DNA from: Acheta domesticus
Lineage: Eukaryota; Arthropoda; Insecta; Orthoptera; Gryllidae
Length of the DNA: 64,000 nt
Assembly (NCBI GenBank): GCA_031308135.1
Contig: JAHLJT010000631.1
Span: 7,408,764-7,472,763, forward strand
Direction of reading: 5' to 3'
The notes under the pieces are model-generated. The model was not told where the DNA came from, ran no database searches, and was given only the letters and a program-made list of their open reading frames with translations. Below, one piece after another: positions 33,169 through 43,985 of the stretch. Position numbers and translations under genes: made by a program. Position 1 is the first letter of the stretch; every line of letters starts with the position of its first letter.

Positions 33169-33178
33169 GTAATAATAA
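33124..33178. repeat. (TAA)n tract
   Basis: A trinucleotide tract of about 55 bp with one TAG variant. It lies between the 5' end of the CR1-type LINE and the left terminus of the large inverted-repeat element; its last 15 bp recur after that element's right terminus. Confidence 0.9.
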
Positions 33179-33559
33179 CACTGGCCGACATTTTTAAACT
33201 TTTGAAAAGTTACAAAAACAAAACTCACTGATTCTGACTAATTTTGGGTCGCTGAATACGAATATGATAGCCGTTTTACAGGATTAGCTCGTATTTTTGT
33301 GTAACGCGTAGTTGCCAAATTTACCATAATAGGCATAATGAGCTATCTTGAAAGTACCGGAGAGTGAGTTTGACAGCAAAAAGGGAATTAATTTCGTTTT
33401 GGCACTTGTGTCAAAGACAATCAATTTTTAAAATTATATAAATTACTTTATTAAATCTAAACAATTAAAAAACAATATATTCAGTTAGTTTACTAGCACT
33501 ATACTTTAGCATTTACATACTCAGAATAGTTTATAAGGTATAATGTTCACAGATGTATA

Positions 33560-34611
33560 CAGACCACTTAGTTTCGGAAAACATTGTCTAAGATACTTAC
33601 ATCCTTTAACTTCTTTGTCTATTCCTTCAAGAAATTCATGAGGTCCAACTCAATGTGCAGAGTTGGAAGCAGTACCTTGTCCGGATCGATCAGAGGCTTA
33701 TACTTGACATTGTTGGTACCGGGCTTAAATTACTCTCTGGAGGCCACTCCTTTTGTGAGAAATTTTTCCTGTGGCTCTTGAGTCCCAAAGACACAAAAAA
33801 CAAAAGTGCTTTGTAAATCCACCTTCCAGACATTGGTCCGGTTCAGACATTTGTCCGGTCCAGACATTGGTCCGGTCCAGACATTGGTCTGGTCCAGACA
33901 TTGGTCTGGTCCAGACATTGGACATTATAATATTGCAAACACTTTTACAAGTCCACACATTTGACAACCATGATTTTTGTATTTGATACGATTTAAAAGG
34001 AGTGCGAGATCCTCATTAGTATCATTCATTGGAACTGAGTGTGCCACAGGCAGCTTATTTCTAGTATGAAGCAAAACTGCTTTCAGACTGTACTTAGATG
34101 AATCTATGAAAACCAATCTGATGGATTACGTTAGATTCCTAACTCATCTATCAGGCCAATGATATCCGTACATACGCAAAGGGAATCTTCCATTCTGTAA
34201 CATTCAGAAAAAGGCTCGTTCCTTTTCCTGTGCTGAGTGTTAAGTAGTTCCGGGAGCCAGTAAATTCCATTCTTTGAGTCTAGCACCCAAGAATTAAGCT
34301 TTCTCTTTCGAAAGATGTAAGTCTCTTACTAAATCGTTCAATTCATGTTGAAGGATGAAATAAGTCCCATCTTTTAAGTGGAAGGAACTATCCCTCAGAT
34401 CTTCATCTGCAGATATTGAGTTAGTATCCTCATCGGTTCCTGAAGGTGCTGCAATATCGATAGTTTCCCAATCGTTCGGAGGAGTAGGTGCAGGTAAATT
34501 TTCTCCATGAGGCACTGGTCTGATCGAGAATCGCAAGATTGAATATTCGATGGCACACTGTTTCTTCTTGTTACTTCCAGCTGTATTCGTCATACAGAAA
34601 CAAAACGCCAT
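33560..34611 (-). pseudogene. Degraded gene of the large TIR element, unknown family
   Basis: Minus-strand pieces in order: MAFCFCMTNTAGSNKKKQ (34611) with an acidic/proline segment, FIDSSKYSLKAVLLHTRNK (34112-34056), NRIKYKNHGCQMCGLVKVF, then, after a minisatellite, FTKHFCFLCLWDSRA (33815-33770) and, shifted, KVLLPTLHIELDLMK (33690-33645). From memory such blocks recur in repeat-associated arthropod proteins of unknown function; I cannot name the family. Many stops and shifts. Probably the transposase or accessory gene of the element that encloses it. Confidence 0.6.
33826..33921. repeat. 17-bp minisatellite, unit CAGACATTGGTCCGGTC
   Basis: Between five and six tandem copies with a few point variants (TTGTCC, GGTCTGG). 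It lies inside the degraded gene between two conserved blocks, so it expanded in place after insertion. Minus frames across it read repeated MSGPDQCLD-like words with no biological meaning. Confidence 0.85.
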
Positions 34612-35240
34612 AGTGATTCCGGGGTTCTCTCCATATCATCGGAACAGCAAAAGGCATCCTTTTCTTGGATCCTTTAAGTCAGGTCTTCAGCCCAGCTTTT
34701 ATCCTGATCCACAATCTTACAGTCTAAAGAAAAATAATATAATTCTCTGACAACATCATTCATCGATCTGAGACTAAACCATCACACGCCACAGATGTAA
34801 CAAAATCAGCCCGGTGAGTTTTTACAACCTCTACGGGAAGAACTTGACATTTTGCGCAGGAAAGCGAAACTTAGAACCACAGAAAAACCATGAAATCACT
34901 TTATGATAACAGTAAAACATTTCCGAAAATACGGGACAATAACTGAAGTTACTGAGTAAAACGTCGTAAGTCGATTCCCATGACAAACATTTTCATACTT
35001 CAGAGATTACTTACTGCAATACATTCTCGTAAGAGTAAGACTGATCCACGACACAACGGCACTTCCTACTTTATATATTTGCTCGCCCGCGTCATCGTGC
35101 CGCCCATTGGGGCCCCATAGACGAGGCGGCTACATTCAGTGTGTAAAAAAACACCGAAAAAAAGCAATAGAAGGGGAAGGAACACAGGTGTCAAGGTTTT
35201 CAATCATCGCGAATTTCTCTCCCTCCGTTTCATTATTATA

Positions 35241-36492
35241 TACAGGGTGAGTCACATAACTTTAGCACCTCCTGTAACTTTTGAACGGTTGAAGATATTG
35301 CAATTCAGTTTTCACGGAAGTGAATGAGGGAATGGGGCTAATTGATGTGTGTATTGATTTCTCTTTTATCACTTGTATTTTACGAGATATTTGAGGTAAC
35401 TTTGTTTTTTCAAATAGAACTATACATATTTTTTCAGTCTATCATGATAAGCGTAAAAAGACAAATTCAAAGATATAAATATTGTTATATGTTAGATAAG
35501 CATTTTTTTTTGAGTAATTGTGCTTTTTTGCGACTAGTGTTTAACGGATATTTTCATTGTAACTGTCAGCCCCACAAGGTCACGCAGCGCTCCCCCAACA
35601 ATCGCGGGGTCGGGACAGGGAAGGGATTTTAGTACTTGAGGATACGAAAAATATTCACAAAACTGTTGCATTTTTTCCTGAACTCTCCTTTCCATCCTGA
35701 TCCATTTTCAGATATTTTGTGTTTCTTAGGGATTGAAAATACGGATTTGTCTTAAATAGTATTTATTGAAATAAGATTATTTCTATCCCTAAGTTATTAT
35801 TATATTCTTATTAACATTGAAATTGTTTGCTCAAAATACGCAATATTTTTTGTACAGTTTTAATTATTTATTCTTATTGTGCTTTGTTTCAAGATCCCAT
35901 TAATACGTATCTTATGAAACCCCATTAAATGGAGTTGAAGTTATAAACAATTTTAATACGATACAAACTAATGACAAATCCTTATTTTCCATCCTTTAAT
36001 TCCTTCAATCAAAGAAAGTCAAAAATCTGAAAATGCGGAAGGATGGAAAGCACAGTTCAGGAAAAAACTGCAAAGGTTTTGTGAATATTTGGAATATGTT
36101 TCGTATCTTCAAATCTCCCTTCCCTTGCTCGGGCGCGCGTTGCTGGTGGAGCGCTGTGTGACCTTGTGTGGTAGACTATTCAAAATGTCCGTTAAACCCC
36201 AGTCGCAAAAATCAAAATTAATCAAAAAAATGCTTATCTAACATATGACAATATGTATATCATTGGATTTGTCTTTTTACGCTCGTCATGGTGGACTGAA
36301 AAAATATGTATATTTCCATTTGAAAAAACAAAGTTACCTAAAAAATCTCGTAAAATACAAGTGATAAAATAGAAATTAATTCACGTATCTATTAGCCCCT
36401 TCCCCGCATGCACTTCCGTGAAAACTGCATTGCAATAACTTTAACCGTTCAAAAGTTACAGAAGGTGCTAAAGTTACGTCACTCACCCTGTA
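35241..36492. mobile_element. Foldback element with ~480-bp inverted arms
   Basis: Ends TACAGGGTGAGTCACATAAC and its inverse at 36473-36492, flanked by TATA on each side. Internal landmarks pair over long distances, for example GTAACTTTTGAACGGTT (35273) with AACCGTTCAAAAGTTAC (36444), and the GC-richer patches at 35570-35620 and 36115-36165. The loop (about 35720-36020) is AT-rich. No transposase. The TA-type duplication suggests a Tc1/mariner-like mover, not proven. Confidence 0.8.
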
Positions 36493-36738
36493 TATAAAAC
36501 AAGAATCTCCTTAATTTCACTAACTGAGTGAAATACTATTTATTTCTCATTCTAGGAACTTTGTGGAAATGGTTACTTTGATGACAACTGAAGCCAAAAT
36601 GGTAAAAACTGGCAACTACGCGTTACACAAAAATACGAGCTAATCTAGAAAAACGGCTGTCAATTTCGAATGCAGCATCCTGAAATTAATCGGAATTAGT
36701 GGTTTTCCTTTTTGTAACTAAATTGACGTCGGCCTGTG

Positions 36739-36917
36739 TAATAGTAATAATAATAATAATAGTAATAATAATTAATTTAAGTGTCAAAATTTATATTTGT
36801 AGAATTGTTTACTCCCTGATTAGTTTAATTAAAATTATTGTACTACGGGAGTCATGCTTTGATAGAAATATCTGTATGACTCCTACAACTTGTACCAGGA
36901 AGCTGTGAAAAATAAAC

Positions 36918-36954
<37 letters not shown>

Positions 36955-36968
36955 GTAATAATAATGTG
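36739..36968. repeat. (TAA)n tracts flanking an AT-rich spacer
   Basis: (TAATAG)n/(TAA)n at 36739-36772 and a longer tract at 36918-36964. The second directly precedes the R4/Dong-like element. Confidence 0.8.
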
Positions 36969-37070
36969 ATTCAAGATCTTGAGCCAGGTAAAACTTACAA
37001 ATATCTAGGCATTGAAGTGTGATACAAGATCTTGAGCCAGGTAAAACTTACAAATATCTGGGCATTGAAG
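36969..37070 (+). repeat. 53-bp direct duplication at the 5' junction
   Basis: The sequence containing CAAGATCTTGAGCCAGG and TACAAATATCTRGGCATTG occurs twice, offset by 53 bp, encoding DLEPGKTYKYLGIE both times. It is located exactly where the truncated LINE begins. Confidence 0.9.
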
Positions 37071-37133
37071 AATGTGAGACCATCTCGAACGACACAATGA
37101 AAGAGAGAAATTCGCAGGGAGTATTATAGACGA

Positions 37134-38316
37134 GTGAGACTTGTCCTGCAGTCCGCTCTGAACTCAAGGAATAAAATATCAGCAATAGGTAGTTTGGCGG
37201 TGCCTGTAGCCGAATACAGTTTCGGACTAGTAGACTGGACTGAACAGGAAATTCGCATCATGGATCGAAAAACCAGAAAATTGCTTACAATGCATCATGT
37301 TGCCCACCCCCGAGCTGATGTACATAGACTTTATGTGTCACGTAAGGAAGGAGGAAGAGGCTTCAGACAAATTGAAGCCTCCTGGCACAATGCAATAACC
37401 GGGATGGGAAAGTATGTAGTCAGCCATCAAGATGACCCACTAATAAGGAAGGTCATGAAATCTGACCGAAGAATGGGAAACAGAGGCATTGTTAGTGTAG
37501 CAAGAAGCATTGCGAACAAGACTATGCAAGACAACCAGAATGACAGAGACACTGAACTTCTGATGCAACTTAACATGAAATTTGAGACACAGAAAATGTT
37601 AAAGAAGTCGTGGAGAGACAAACCACTCCCCGGACAATATCTAAAAAGAATGGACAAGGTGCAGATCAATAAAGAACAATCATTTATGTGGCTTAAAAGG
37701 GGAAGAATGAAGCCAGAATCGGAAGCACTTGTAATAGCTGCCCAAGATCAGGCCTTGAGAATACGATATTATGATAAAGCGGTTCTCAAAATTTCCCAAG
37801 ATCATAAATGCCGCATTTGTCAGGAACACGTAGAAACCATCGATCATATTGTCTCAGCTTGTCCAATCCTAGCAAAGACCGAATACTTGAAAAGACACGA
37901 CAGGGTGTGTAGCTACCTCCACTGGCAGATCTGTACCGCCCTCGAAGTTCCGAACACATGCCCCAAGTGGTACGAACACTCTCCGAAACCGGTGACGTCT
38001 GTTGGATTGTGTACGATATTGTACGACCAACAAATTCAAACTGATCGCACAATAGCAGCAAACAAACCGGATATAGTCATCCGGGATTTGGAGAACAAAT
38101 CGTGTTTACTTGTGGATGTACAAGAGTTTGGAAATCGAGATCAGCCGAATGTTGGGCGTAAAAGCACAGGTCGTACCGATAGTTATCGGAGCTCTGGGAT
38201 TTGTTCCGCAAAATTTGAGTAAGAACTTGTCTAAACTCCCAGGTAATCCAAAAGACTGGGAAGTGCAAGAAATAGCTTTATTTGGAACAGCCCACATTTT
38301 GCGCAAAGTATTGTAG
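37134..38316 (+). pseudogene. C-terminal part of R4/Dong-like ORF: thumb, zinc finger, restriction-like endonuclease
   Basis: The frame 37134-38222 (362 codons) contains thumb sequence (NSRNKISAIGSLAVPVAEYS), a CCHC finger CRICQEHVETIDHIVSAC near 37806-37860, and PDIVIRDLENKSCLLVDV near 38068-38120, the acidic PD..D part of the endonuclease active site. A deletion and shift follow: the next frame resumes at KSLEIEISR and runs to FGTAHILRKVL with a stop at 38314-38316. The endonuclease is therefore disrupted between its active-site halves. The enzyme would nick the TAA target and prime reverse transcription. Confidence 0.82.
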
Positions 38317-38465
38317 AGGCACCGACAGTCCCTAGATCTGCTCCATAGGTAGCTGGTGGCAACCTGGAGTAGATTTTATATTCAGCCGACACATAACATC
38401 TTAAGTCGTGATTTAGAGGAATAGTAATAACAATAACAGTAATATTAATAACAGTAATAAAAACT

Positions 38466-38763
38466 TAAATACAAGAGTTTGGAAATCGAAGTCAGCCGAA
38501 TGTGGGGCGTAAAAGCAGAGTAGTTATCGGAGCTCTGGGATTTGTTCCGAAAAATTTGTGTAAGAACTTGACTAAACTCCCAGGTTATTCAAAAGACTGG
38601 GAAGTGCAAGAAATCGCATTACTTGGAACAGACGACATTTTGCGCAAAGTATTGTAGAAGCACCGACAGTCCCTTGATCTGCTCCTTAGGTAGCTGGTTG
38701 CAACCTGGAGTAGATTTTATTTTCAGCCGACTCATAACATCTTTAGTCGTGATCGTAGTGGAA
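38466..38763 (+). mobile_element. R4/Dong-like LINE, second copy, 3' end only
   Basis: Closely repeats 38110-38420: AAGAGTTTGGAAATCGAAG, GCTCTGGGATTTGTTCCG, GCACCGACAGTCCCTTGATC and GATTTTATTTTCAGCCGAC. It ends at a (TAA)n tract. Truncated at about 300 bp. Confidence 0.88.
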
Positions 38764-38770
38764 TAATAAT

Positions 38771-38806
<36 letters not shown>

Positions 38807-38808
38807 GA
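38764..38808. repeat. (TAA)n tract
   Basis: AATAATAATGTAATAATAAT followed by pure TAA repeats; the 3' flank of the second R4/Dong-like copy. Confidence 0.85.
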
Positions 38809-38929
38809 CATGAAGAAATCAAAAAAGAGAGAAAAGATCATTAGGAAAATTCTAGGAGCAAAGACATACAGAAAACGGCTACAGGCTACAATCAGTGAAA
38901 ACAGTAGAAAAGTTTTCAAACATAGAAAT
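38809..38929 (+). pseudogene. Reverse transcriptase C-terminal fragment, left part
   Basis: Encodes MKKSKKREKIIRKILGAKTY, then SENSRKVFKHRN, a basic region near the end of RTE-like endonuclease/reverse transcriptases. It stops where the Jockey element begins and continues at 43589, in register, once the Jockey and one target duplication are removed. Confidence 0.75.
38918..38929. repeat. Jockey target-site duplication, left
   Basis: AAACATAGAAAT, repeated at 43577-43588. The A's at its start cannot be separated from the Jockey poly(A). Confidence 0.82.
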
Positions 38930-39158
38930 CAGTCTGGCTCTAGACATCGTCGAGTAAGCATCGTATCGCTCCGCTTATCGCTGTGCTTCGGTGCTCCACT
39001 CAACTAGTGTTTAGTTGCGCGTTCGAACGGGTGCCGCTACCAGCGGCCCCCTATTATTTCTAACAGTGTTGTTTATTGAGTATCAGTATTGTTTATTGTG
39101 CACAACGAAATATTTTTTTTCTGCTAAGTGAAAGTTAAGTGGTGCAGCGAAAGCTGTA

Positions 39159-40628
39159 TGTTCGCATCAAATCCCCCCGGTTTTGGGGGTCAACTGGTGT
39201 CAGCAGCACAAGTTCTCAATGGTGACACGCCAGATCAGTTCGCAGCAATGAATGGAGGTGTCCTCCCATTCCCAATACAGATGGCAGACATTCAACCCCA
39301 GGGGCAATTTAACACATCTCAACCGCCCGCCCAGCAGCTGGATGGAGAAACAGACAGAACATTGACCAATCCTTCAGTCAGTTAGCACTAGCGATGCTGA
39401 TGTTAACAGGTATGGAGTTGCCCCGCAACATTCAGTTACTCAACAGTTTACTAGCGATTGTAATGAACTTGTATTGTATAAAGGTCTAAAACGTTTGCAT
39501 GTAGATCTCCCAGAGGAAAACTGTGGTTCTAAAAGATTATTGTACAATGTGCCAATTCAGAATAGGTACGATGGTTTAGAAAATATGACCGAAGAAAATT
39601 CACAAAACGAAAGGGAAGAAAGTGACGAAACATTCATTAAAATACCACCCTTTTATGTTCATAAAGTTATCAACTATACCTTATTTATCAGTGAACTGGA
39701 ATCTATTGCAAAAGACACATTTTCAACTAAATTAGAGAAAGATACTGTAAAAATTCTATTTAGCTCAATAGAGGACTATCGAGAATACCGGAAATTTTGT
39801 GAAAAAGAGAAAATTGAACACCACACATACAGGGACCCTACTCAAAAATGTTTTTCAGTTGCTATAAAAGATCTTCCAATTACCTATTCAGAATCGGAAA
39901 TATTTAACGAACTTTCGAAAAACTTTCAAGTTCTAAAAGTTGTTCGGCTGTTCGGAAGAGAACGTAAACCGTTAACTACCGTTGCTGTAGATTTAACTGA
40001 TAATGAAAATAACAAAGCAATTTTAAGACTTAAAAAATTTATATATAACATTATTAAAGTGCAAATTCGCAACAAGCCTAAAGCCCCAATCATGTGCAAA
40101 AATTGTCAGACTTTCGGCCATTCACAGGCAAATTGCGGAAGGCGACCTAGATGTGTGAGATGTTCAGACAATCATCATTACTCTCAATGTGATAAACCTA
40201 AATATAATAATGTACCGAAATGTGTAAACTGCAGCTGAGGCGCACACGGCTAATTACAAAGGCTGCAAAGCTTATAAAGAAGCAGTTAAAAATATAACTG
40301 GAATCGGGCTAATCTTAAATTTTCAAATCACCAAAATAGGCAGCACATAAATCACATTCCGAATCAGAACGCTCAACCTTATCACTATGTCCCTCAAGAG
40401 TTTCCTCCTCAGCAGTCAAACCCAACGCCCTTGCATTCTTTCGCTTATCGCGCTAGTCAACCGCCTAGGCAAGATAACAGGAACCCGCCGCCAGTTCTCC
40501 AAAATATGAATGTAATAAACGAAAACCTAATTCAAACAATTATAAACAATATTCTTTCTGCAATCATACCTCAGTTACATCAAATAGTTGAAAGACTTAT
40601 TTCCATGCATATTAATGGCACAAAATAA
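39159..40628 (+). pseudogene. Jockey ORF1 (gag-like RNA-binding protein)
   Basis: Begins at 39159 with MFASNPPGFGGQLVSAAQVL. A stop and shift near 39383-39410 lead to the long piece 39474-40238. This piece ends in zinc knuckles: CKNCQTFGHSQANCG, CVRCSDNHHYSQC and CVNC, cut by a stop at 40236-40238 just before GAHTANYKGC. A last frame runs to NGTK and a stop at 40626-40628. The protein would package element RNA and target it to the nucleus. The ORF1 stop overlaps the ORF2 start by 14 nt. Confidence 0.85.
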
Positions 40629-43315
40629 AATAGAAAACTTTAAACTTCTCAACTGGAAAGCCAATGGCGTAAAGCGCCAAGAGAACGAATTAAGATACTT
40701 TCTAAAAGTCCATGACATAGATGTAGCGTGTATTTCAGAAACACATTTAAAGCAGGGAGAAAGATTTTCGATCCCCAACTATTTATCCTACCGCAGTGAT
40801 AGAATTTCGCTAATAGCATCAGGTGGGGTAGCAATTCTATCAACAGGAAAATTAAACATACGCTGATACAATCCCCGTCCTCAAACGAAATAGAATCAAT
40901 TATCATCAAGATCGAATTGGTATCTTCTAACATAATTGTAATTGCAGCGTATAAACCTCCAAACAAAAAGTTTCCGTCGAGTTTCATGAAAGCAGTATTT
41001 GATGGTAGATCGCAAATATTACTAGCTGGAGATCTAAACTGTAAAAACCAAATTTGGAACTGTAATACTACTTCATATAATGGCAAACTCCTTCAGAAAT
41101 TTGCACTGCAAAGAAATCTTAATATATTAGCTCCTTCAGAGCCAACATACTACCCCTATAACCTAAATGTTGTTCCTGACATTCTAGATATAGTGATTAC
41201 ACAAAATCTAAATCTACCAATTTACCAAAATGTGAAACCAGAATTAGATTCGGACCACAACCCAGTAAAGCATTGCATTCAAAGCTGAACCTCAGCCATA
41301 TCAAAACGAAAAAATAATTGATGGAAAAATAAATTGGGGCATGTATAGACACTTTCTAACTAATGAATGTCAGTATCCGAAAAATCTTAAAACATCATCA
41401 GAAATAGACAATTGTATTAGCTCCCTCGAAAACGTAATTAAAAATGCTATTAAAAGATCTTCTATTAAAATCAGAAATTTCACAAAAAATTATACTCCTC
41501 TTCCAAAACCACTACTAAATTTAATCATAGAAAAACATAACCTTCGCAGAATGTGGCAATATTCACGTAACAAAACTTTGAAACAAAAATTAAATAGTAT
41601 CTCTGTAAAAATTAAACAAAAGCTTCATAAAGTTAGATGTACACATTTTCAAAACTATTTAGCCAGCATCCCTCCAAACTCTAGAGGCAATGTGGAATAC
41701 AGTTAAAATGATAACAAAGGAAAAATATTTTATCCCCCAGTTATCAACTAACGCAGGAATAGCAACGACGGATTTCGAAAAAGCAGAAACTCCAGCGGAA
41801 AATTTTGAAAAAATATTTGTAACCAACCCTGTAACCGACATTGATTTCCAACGAGAGGTGGAAGAAAACTTATCAGCCCCGCGATATTCCGTTCCGACAA
41901 AAACTAAATTTATAGCCCCGTCCGAGACGCAGCAAATCATTAAGACATTAAAACCGAGAAAATCAGCAGGTCATGACTTAATCAATAATAAAATGATGAA
42001 AGAATTACCTCGCAATGCGGTTGCAGCACTCTTCAATGCATGTTTAAGATTAGGATATTATCCAAAGACCTGGAAAACAGCTATTATAACTCCAATACGT
42101 AAGCCGAACAAAAATCCACAAGATCCGTGTAGCTATAGACCAATAAGCTTGTTACCGACCTTTGCCAAAATATTTGAGAAACTTATAAAATCTCGTCTAT
42201 TCAAATTTTTCACCGAAACCAAGGCCTTACCCAATACGCAGTTCGGATTTCGTCCAAACCATTCCACCTTCTTTCGTCCAAGCCATCAGTTGTTAAGAGT
42301 AACAGAATACATCGCGGAAGGATTTCACAACCACATGTACACAGCTGCGATTTTTCTCGACATTGCACATGCCTTTGATAAAGTATGGCATCTGGGACTA
42401 CTTTACAAACTACAAACATTGGGAACTCCAGATTATCTCCAAAATATCATTAAAAGTTTCTTAGCAGAGAGAGATTTCAAAGTTAATATTAACAATAATA
42501 AATCAAGAACACACATCATTAAAGCCGGCGTGCCTCAAGGCTCTCCACTATCTCCCTTATTGTTTAATGTATACATTGCAGACTACCCAGAAATGACCTA
42601 CTCAGAAATAGCACTTTACGCGGATGACACTGTATTATTTAATGCAAATTCTGATATTACCAACGCTTGCAAAGATCTCCAGTCGGATTTAAACGAATTT
42701 GTCAAATGGACAATGAAATGGAGAATTGCCATAAATCCTACTAAATCACAGCCTAAAATATTCACATTAAGAAAACTTAACCAACCACGACAAATTAAAA
42801 TTAATAATACTGTAATTCCATGGCTGCGTAATGAAACACCTGTTAAGTATCTAGGTGTATTACTAGATCAAAAATTAACATGGAAAAACCACATTCAAGA
42901 GATCTCAAACAAAACATATGCAAAAATTAACAAACTTTATCCCGTAATAAATAACAATTCTTCACTTAGTCTGGAATGCGCATTATCCGTATTTAAAAGT
43001 GTAATACGTCCTTCATTAACTTATGCCTGTCAAATTTGGAACAATATAGCAAACACACATCTAAAGAAACTTCAAATTATCCAAAACAAGTACTTACGAA
43101 AAGCCGTACAAGCCCCATGGTTTATTCCAAATAAGCAAATACACAGAGAGCTAAATATTCCTCCTATCAATGAGTACATTCAACAGGTGAGCAACAGATT
43201 TTTTACCCTTCTTCCGTCTTGTACAAGTGCACAAATATTTAATCTAGGCAAAAATGCTTCTATTCCAAACCGCATTATCTCCCGATACCCCAAAGATTCT
43301 CTTAAACCACCGTAA
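40615..43315 (+). pseudogene. Jockey ORF2: endonuclease and reverse transcriptase
   Basis: ATG at 40615. Endonuclease pieces: LLNWKANGVKRQENEL and ISETHLKQG (to 40866), then, shifted, AAYKPPN, LLAGDLNCKN and ELDSDHNPV (to 41288). A linker is at 41341-41706. The reverse transcriptase frame 41690-43315 (541 codons) is uninterrupted: SYRPISLLP (about 148-156), FLDIAHAFD (222-230), GVPQGSPLSPLLF (280-292), YADD (310-313) and a thumb with LRKAVQAPWF. Breaks near 40866, 41288 and 41700 disable it. The RT half could still encode an enzyme if expressed. Confidence 0.9.
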
Positions 43316-43561
43316 ATTAGAATGAATCCTCCCCCTTAACCACCCCTGCTGCCAAAAACGTTAAACAACTTAAGATGTTAACTTAAAAGCTAATAAAACT
43401 TAAAACAATCTCATCTGAATTACTGCTCTGCAGACTTTGTTTTTCGAGGTAGCCGTGTGGCCTTCCTCAAATACTGTTAGCCAAAGGGCCAAAAATTATG
43501 TTGTATTATAAGATTGTACATTAAAACCCTTTGAAAGGCATATTATGCCGAACAGGAAGAA

Positions 43562-43567
43562 AATAAA
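43562..43567 (+). promoter_or_regulatory. Polyadenylation signal of the Jockey element
   Basis: AATAAA about 10 bp before the terminal A-run, as expected for a polyadenylated LINE transcript. Confidence 0.7.
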
Positions 43568-43576
43568 TTTTAAAAA

Positions 43577-43588
43577 AAACATAGAAAT
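43577..43588. repeat. Jockey target-site duplication, right
   Basis: AAACATAGAAAT, identical to 38918-38929. Confidence 0.82.
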
Positions 43589-43985
43589 TGATATTAGAAA
43601 AAGGAGAATGAAATTCTTTGGCCATATTAACAGATTACCAGAAGACCGATTGACAAAACAGATATTAGATTATGTTACCTCACTTAAGAATACAACATCT
43701 TGGCTGAACGAAATTCGGACAGATCTGAGAAAAGCTACCATAAAATCAGATGACCTAGTAGAAAGAAACACCTTCAGACACAAAGTTGACAAGTGGGAAG
43801 TTGCACCAGAGCAACCGAAACAAAGACAATACAGACCAAAGTGGTCTGATGAACGTAAGTAAGCTTTCTCAGAAATAATGAAAGCCTATTGGAAAAATAA
43901 GAAGAATAAAAGAAAATAAGAACAGTAAGAAAAATTACGTCTCTTGCTTAGCGTCTTCCATCTATGGGGACAATTCGCCTATGAT
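43589..43985 (+). pseudogene. Reverse transcriptase C-terminal fragment, right part
   Basis: Resumes the interrupted host frame with EIDIRKRRMKFFGHINRLPE, a conserved C-terminal block of RTE-like enzymes. It continues DRLTKQILDYVTSLKN to the stop at 43860-43862. A short 3' untranslated region reaches a (TAA)n tract at 43985. The N-terminal remainder of this LINE is not in the window. Confidence 0.78.

Larger units (their letters stand above)
33179..36738. mobile_element. Large terminal-inverted-repeat element, unclassified, with degraded gene
   Basis: Left end CACTGGCCGACATTTT and right end (reverse complement) CACAGGCCGACGTCAATT start inverted repeats of about 145 bp. Their innermost 36 bp are identical, containing GATTAGCTCGTATTTTTGTG on the left and its complement near 36640. 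Both sides are flanked by TAATAGTAATAATAA (33164-33178 and 36739-36753), either a duplication or the shared (TAA)n context. Inside are a degraded minus-strand gene (33560-34611) and a later foldback insertion (35241-36492). Superfamily not recognised; the CA...TG end resembles hAT, but that is only a guess. Confidence 0.75.
36966..38420 (+). mobile_element. R4/Dong-like LINE, 5'-truncated, in a (TAA)n target
   Basis: Carries the end of a reverse transcriptase, a CCHC zinc finger and a restriction-like endonuclease, the layout of R2/R4-type elements. It is preceded by (TAA)n and followed by TAA-rich sequence (38420-38460). Dong of silkworm is known to insert in TAA repeats, and a second copy here (38466-38763) and a remnant at 10449 are also flanked by TAA runs. 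The first 100 bp are a direct duplication of the 5' junction. Confidence 0.82.
38930..43576 (+). mobile_element. Jockey-clade LINE, near full length
   Basis: Starts CAGTCTGGCTCTAGACATCG, an initiator-like start. It carries ORF1 (gag-like), ORF2 (endonuclease and reverse transcriptase), an AATAAA signal at 43562-43567 and a poly(A) run to about 43579, and is flanked by a 12-bp duplication. It is inserted in the C-terminal part of another reverse transcriptase. ORF1 and the endonuclease have a handful of shifts and stops, but the reverse transcriptase is fully open, so the insertion is rather recent. Confidence 0.92.

Noticed and set aside
33725..33967. 80-codon minus frame with repeated SGPDQCLD
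   Set aside because: Created by the 17-bp minisatellite inside a degraded transposon gene.
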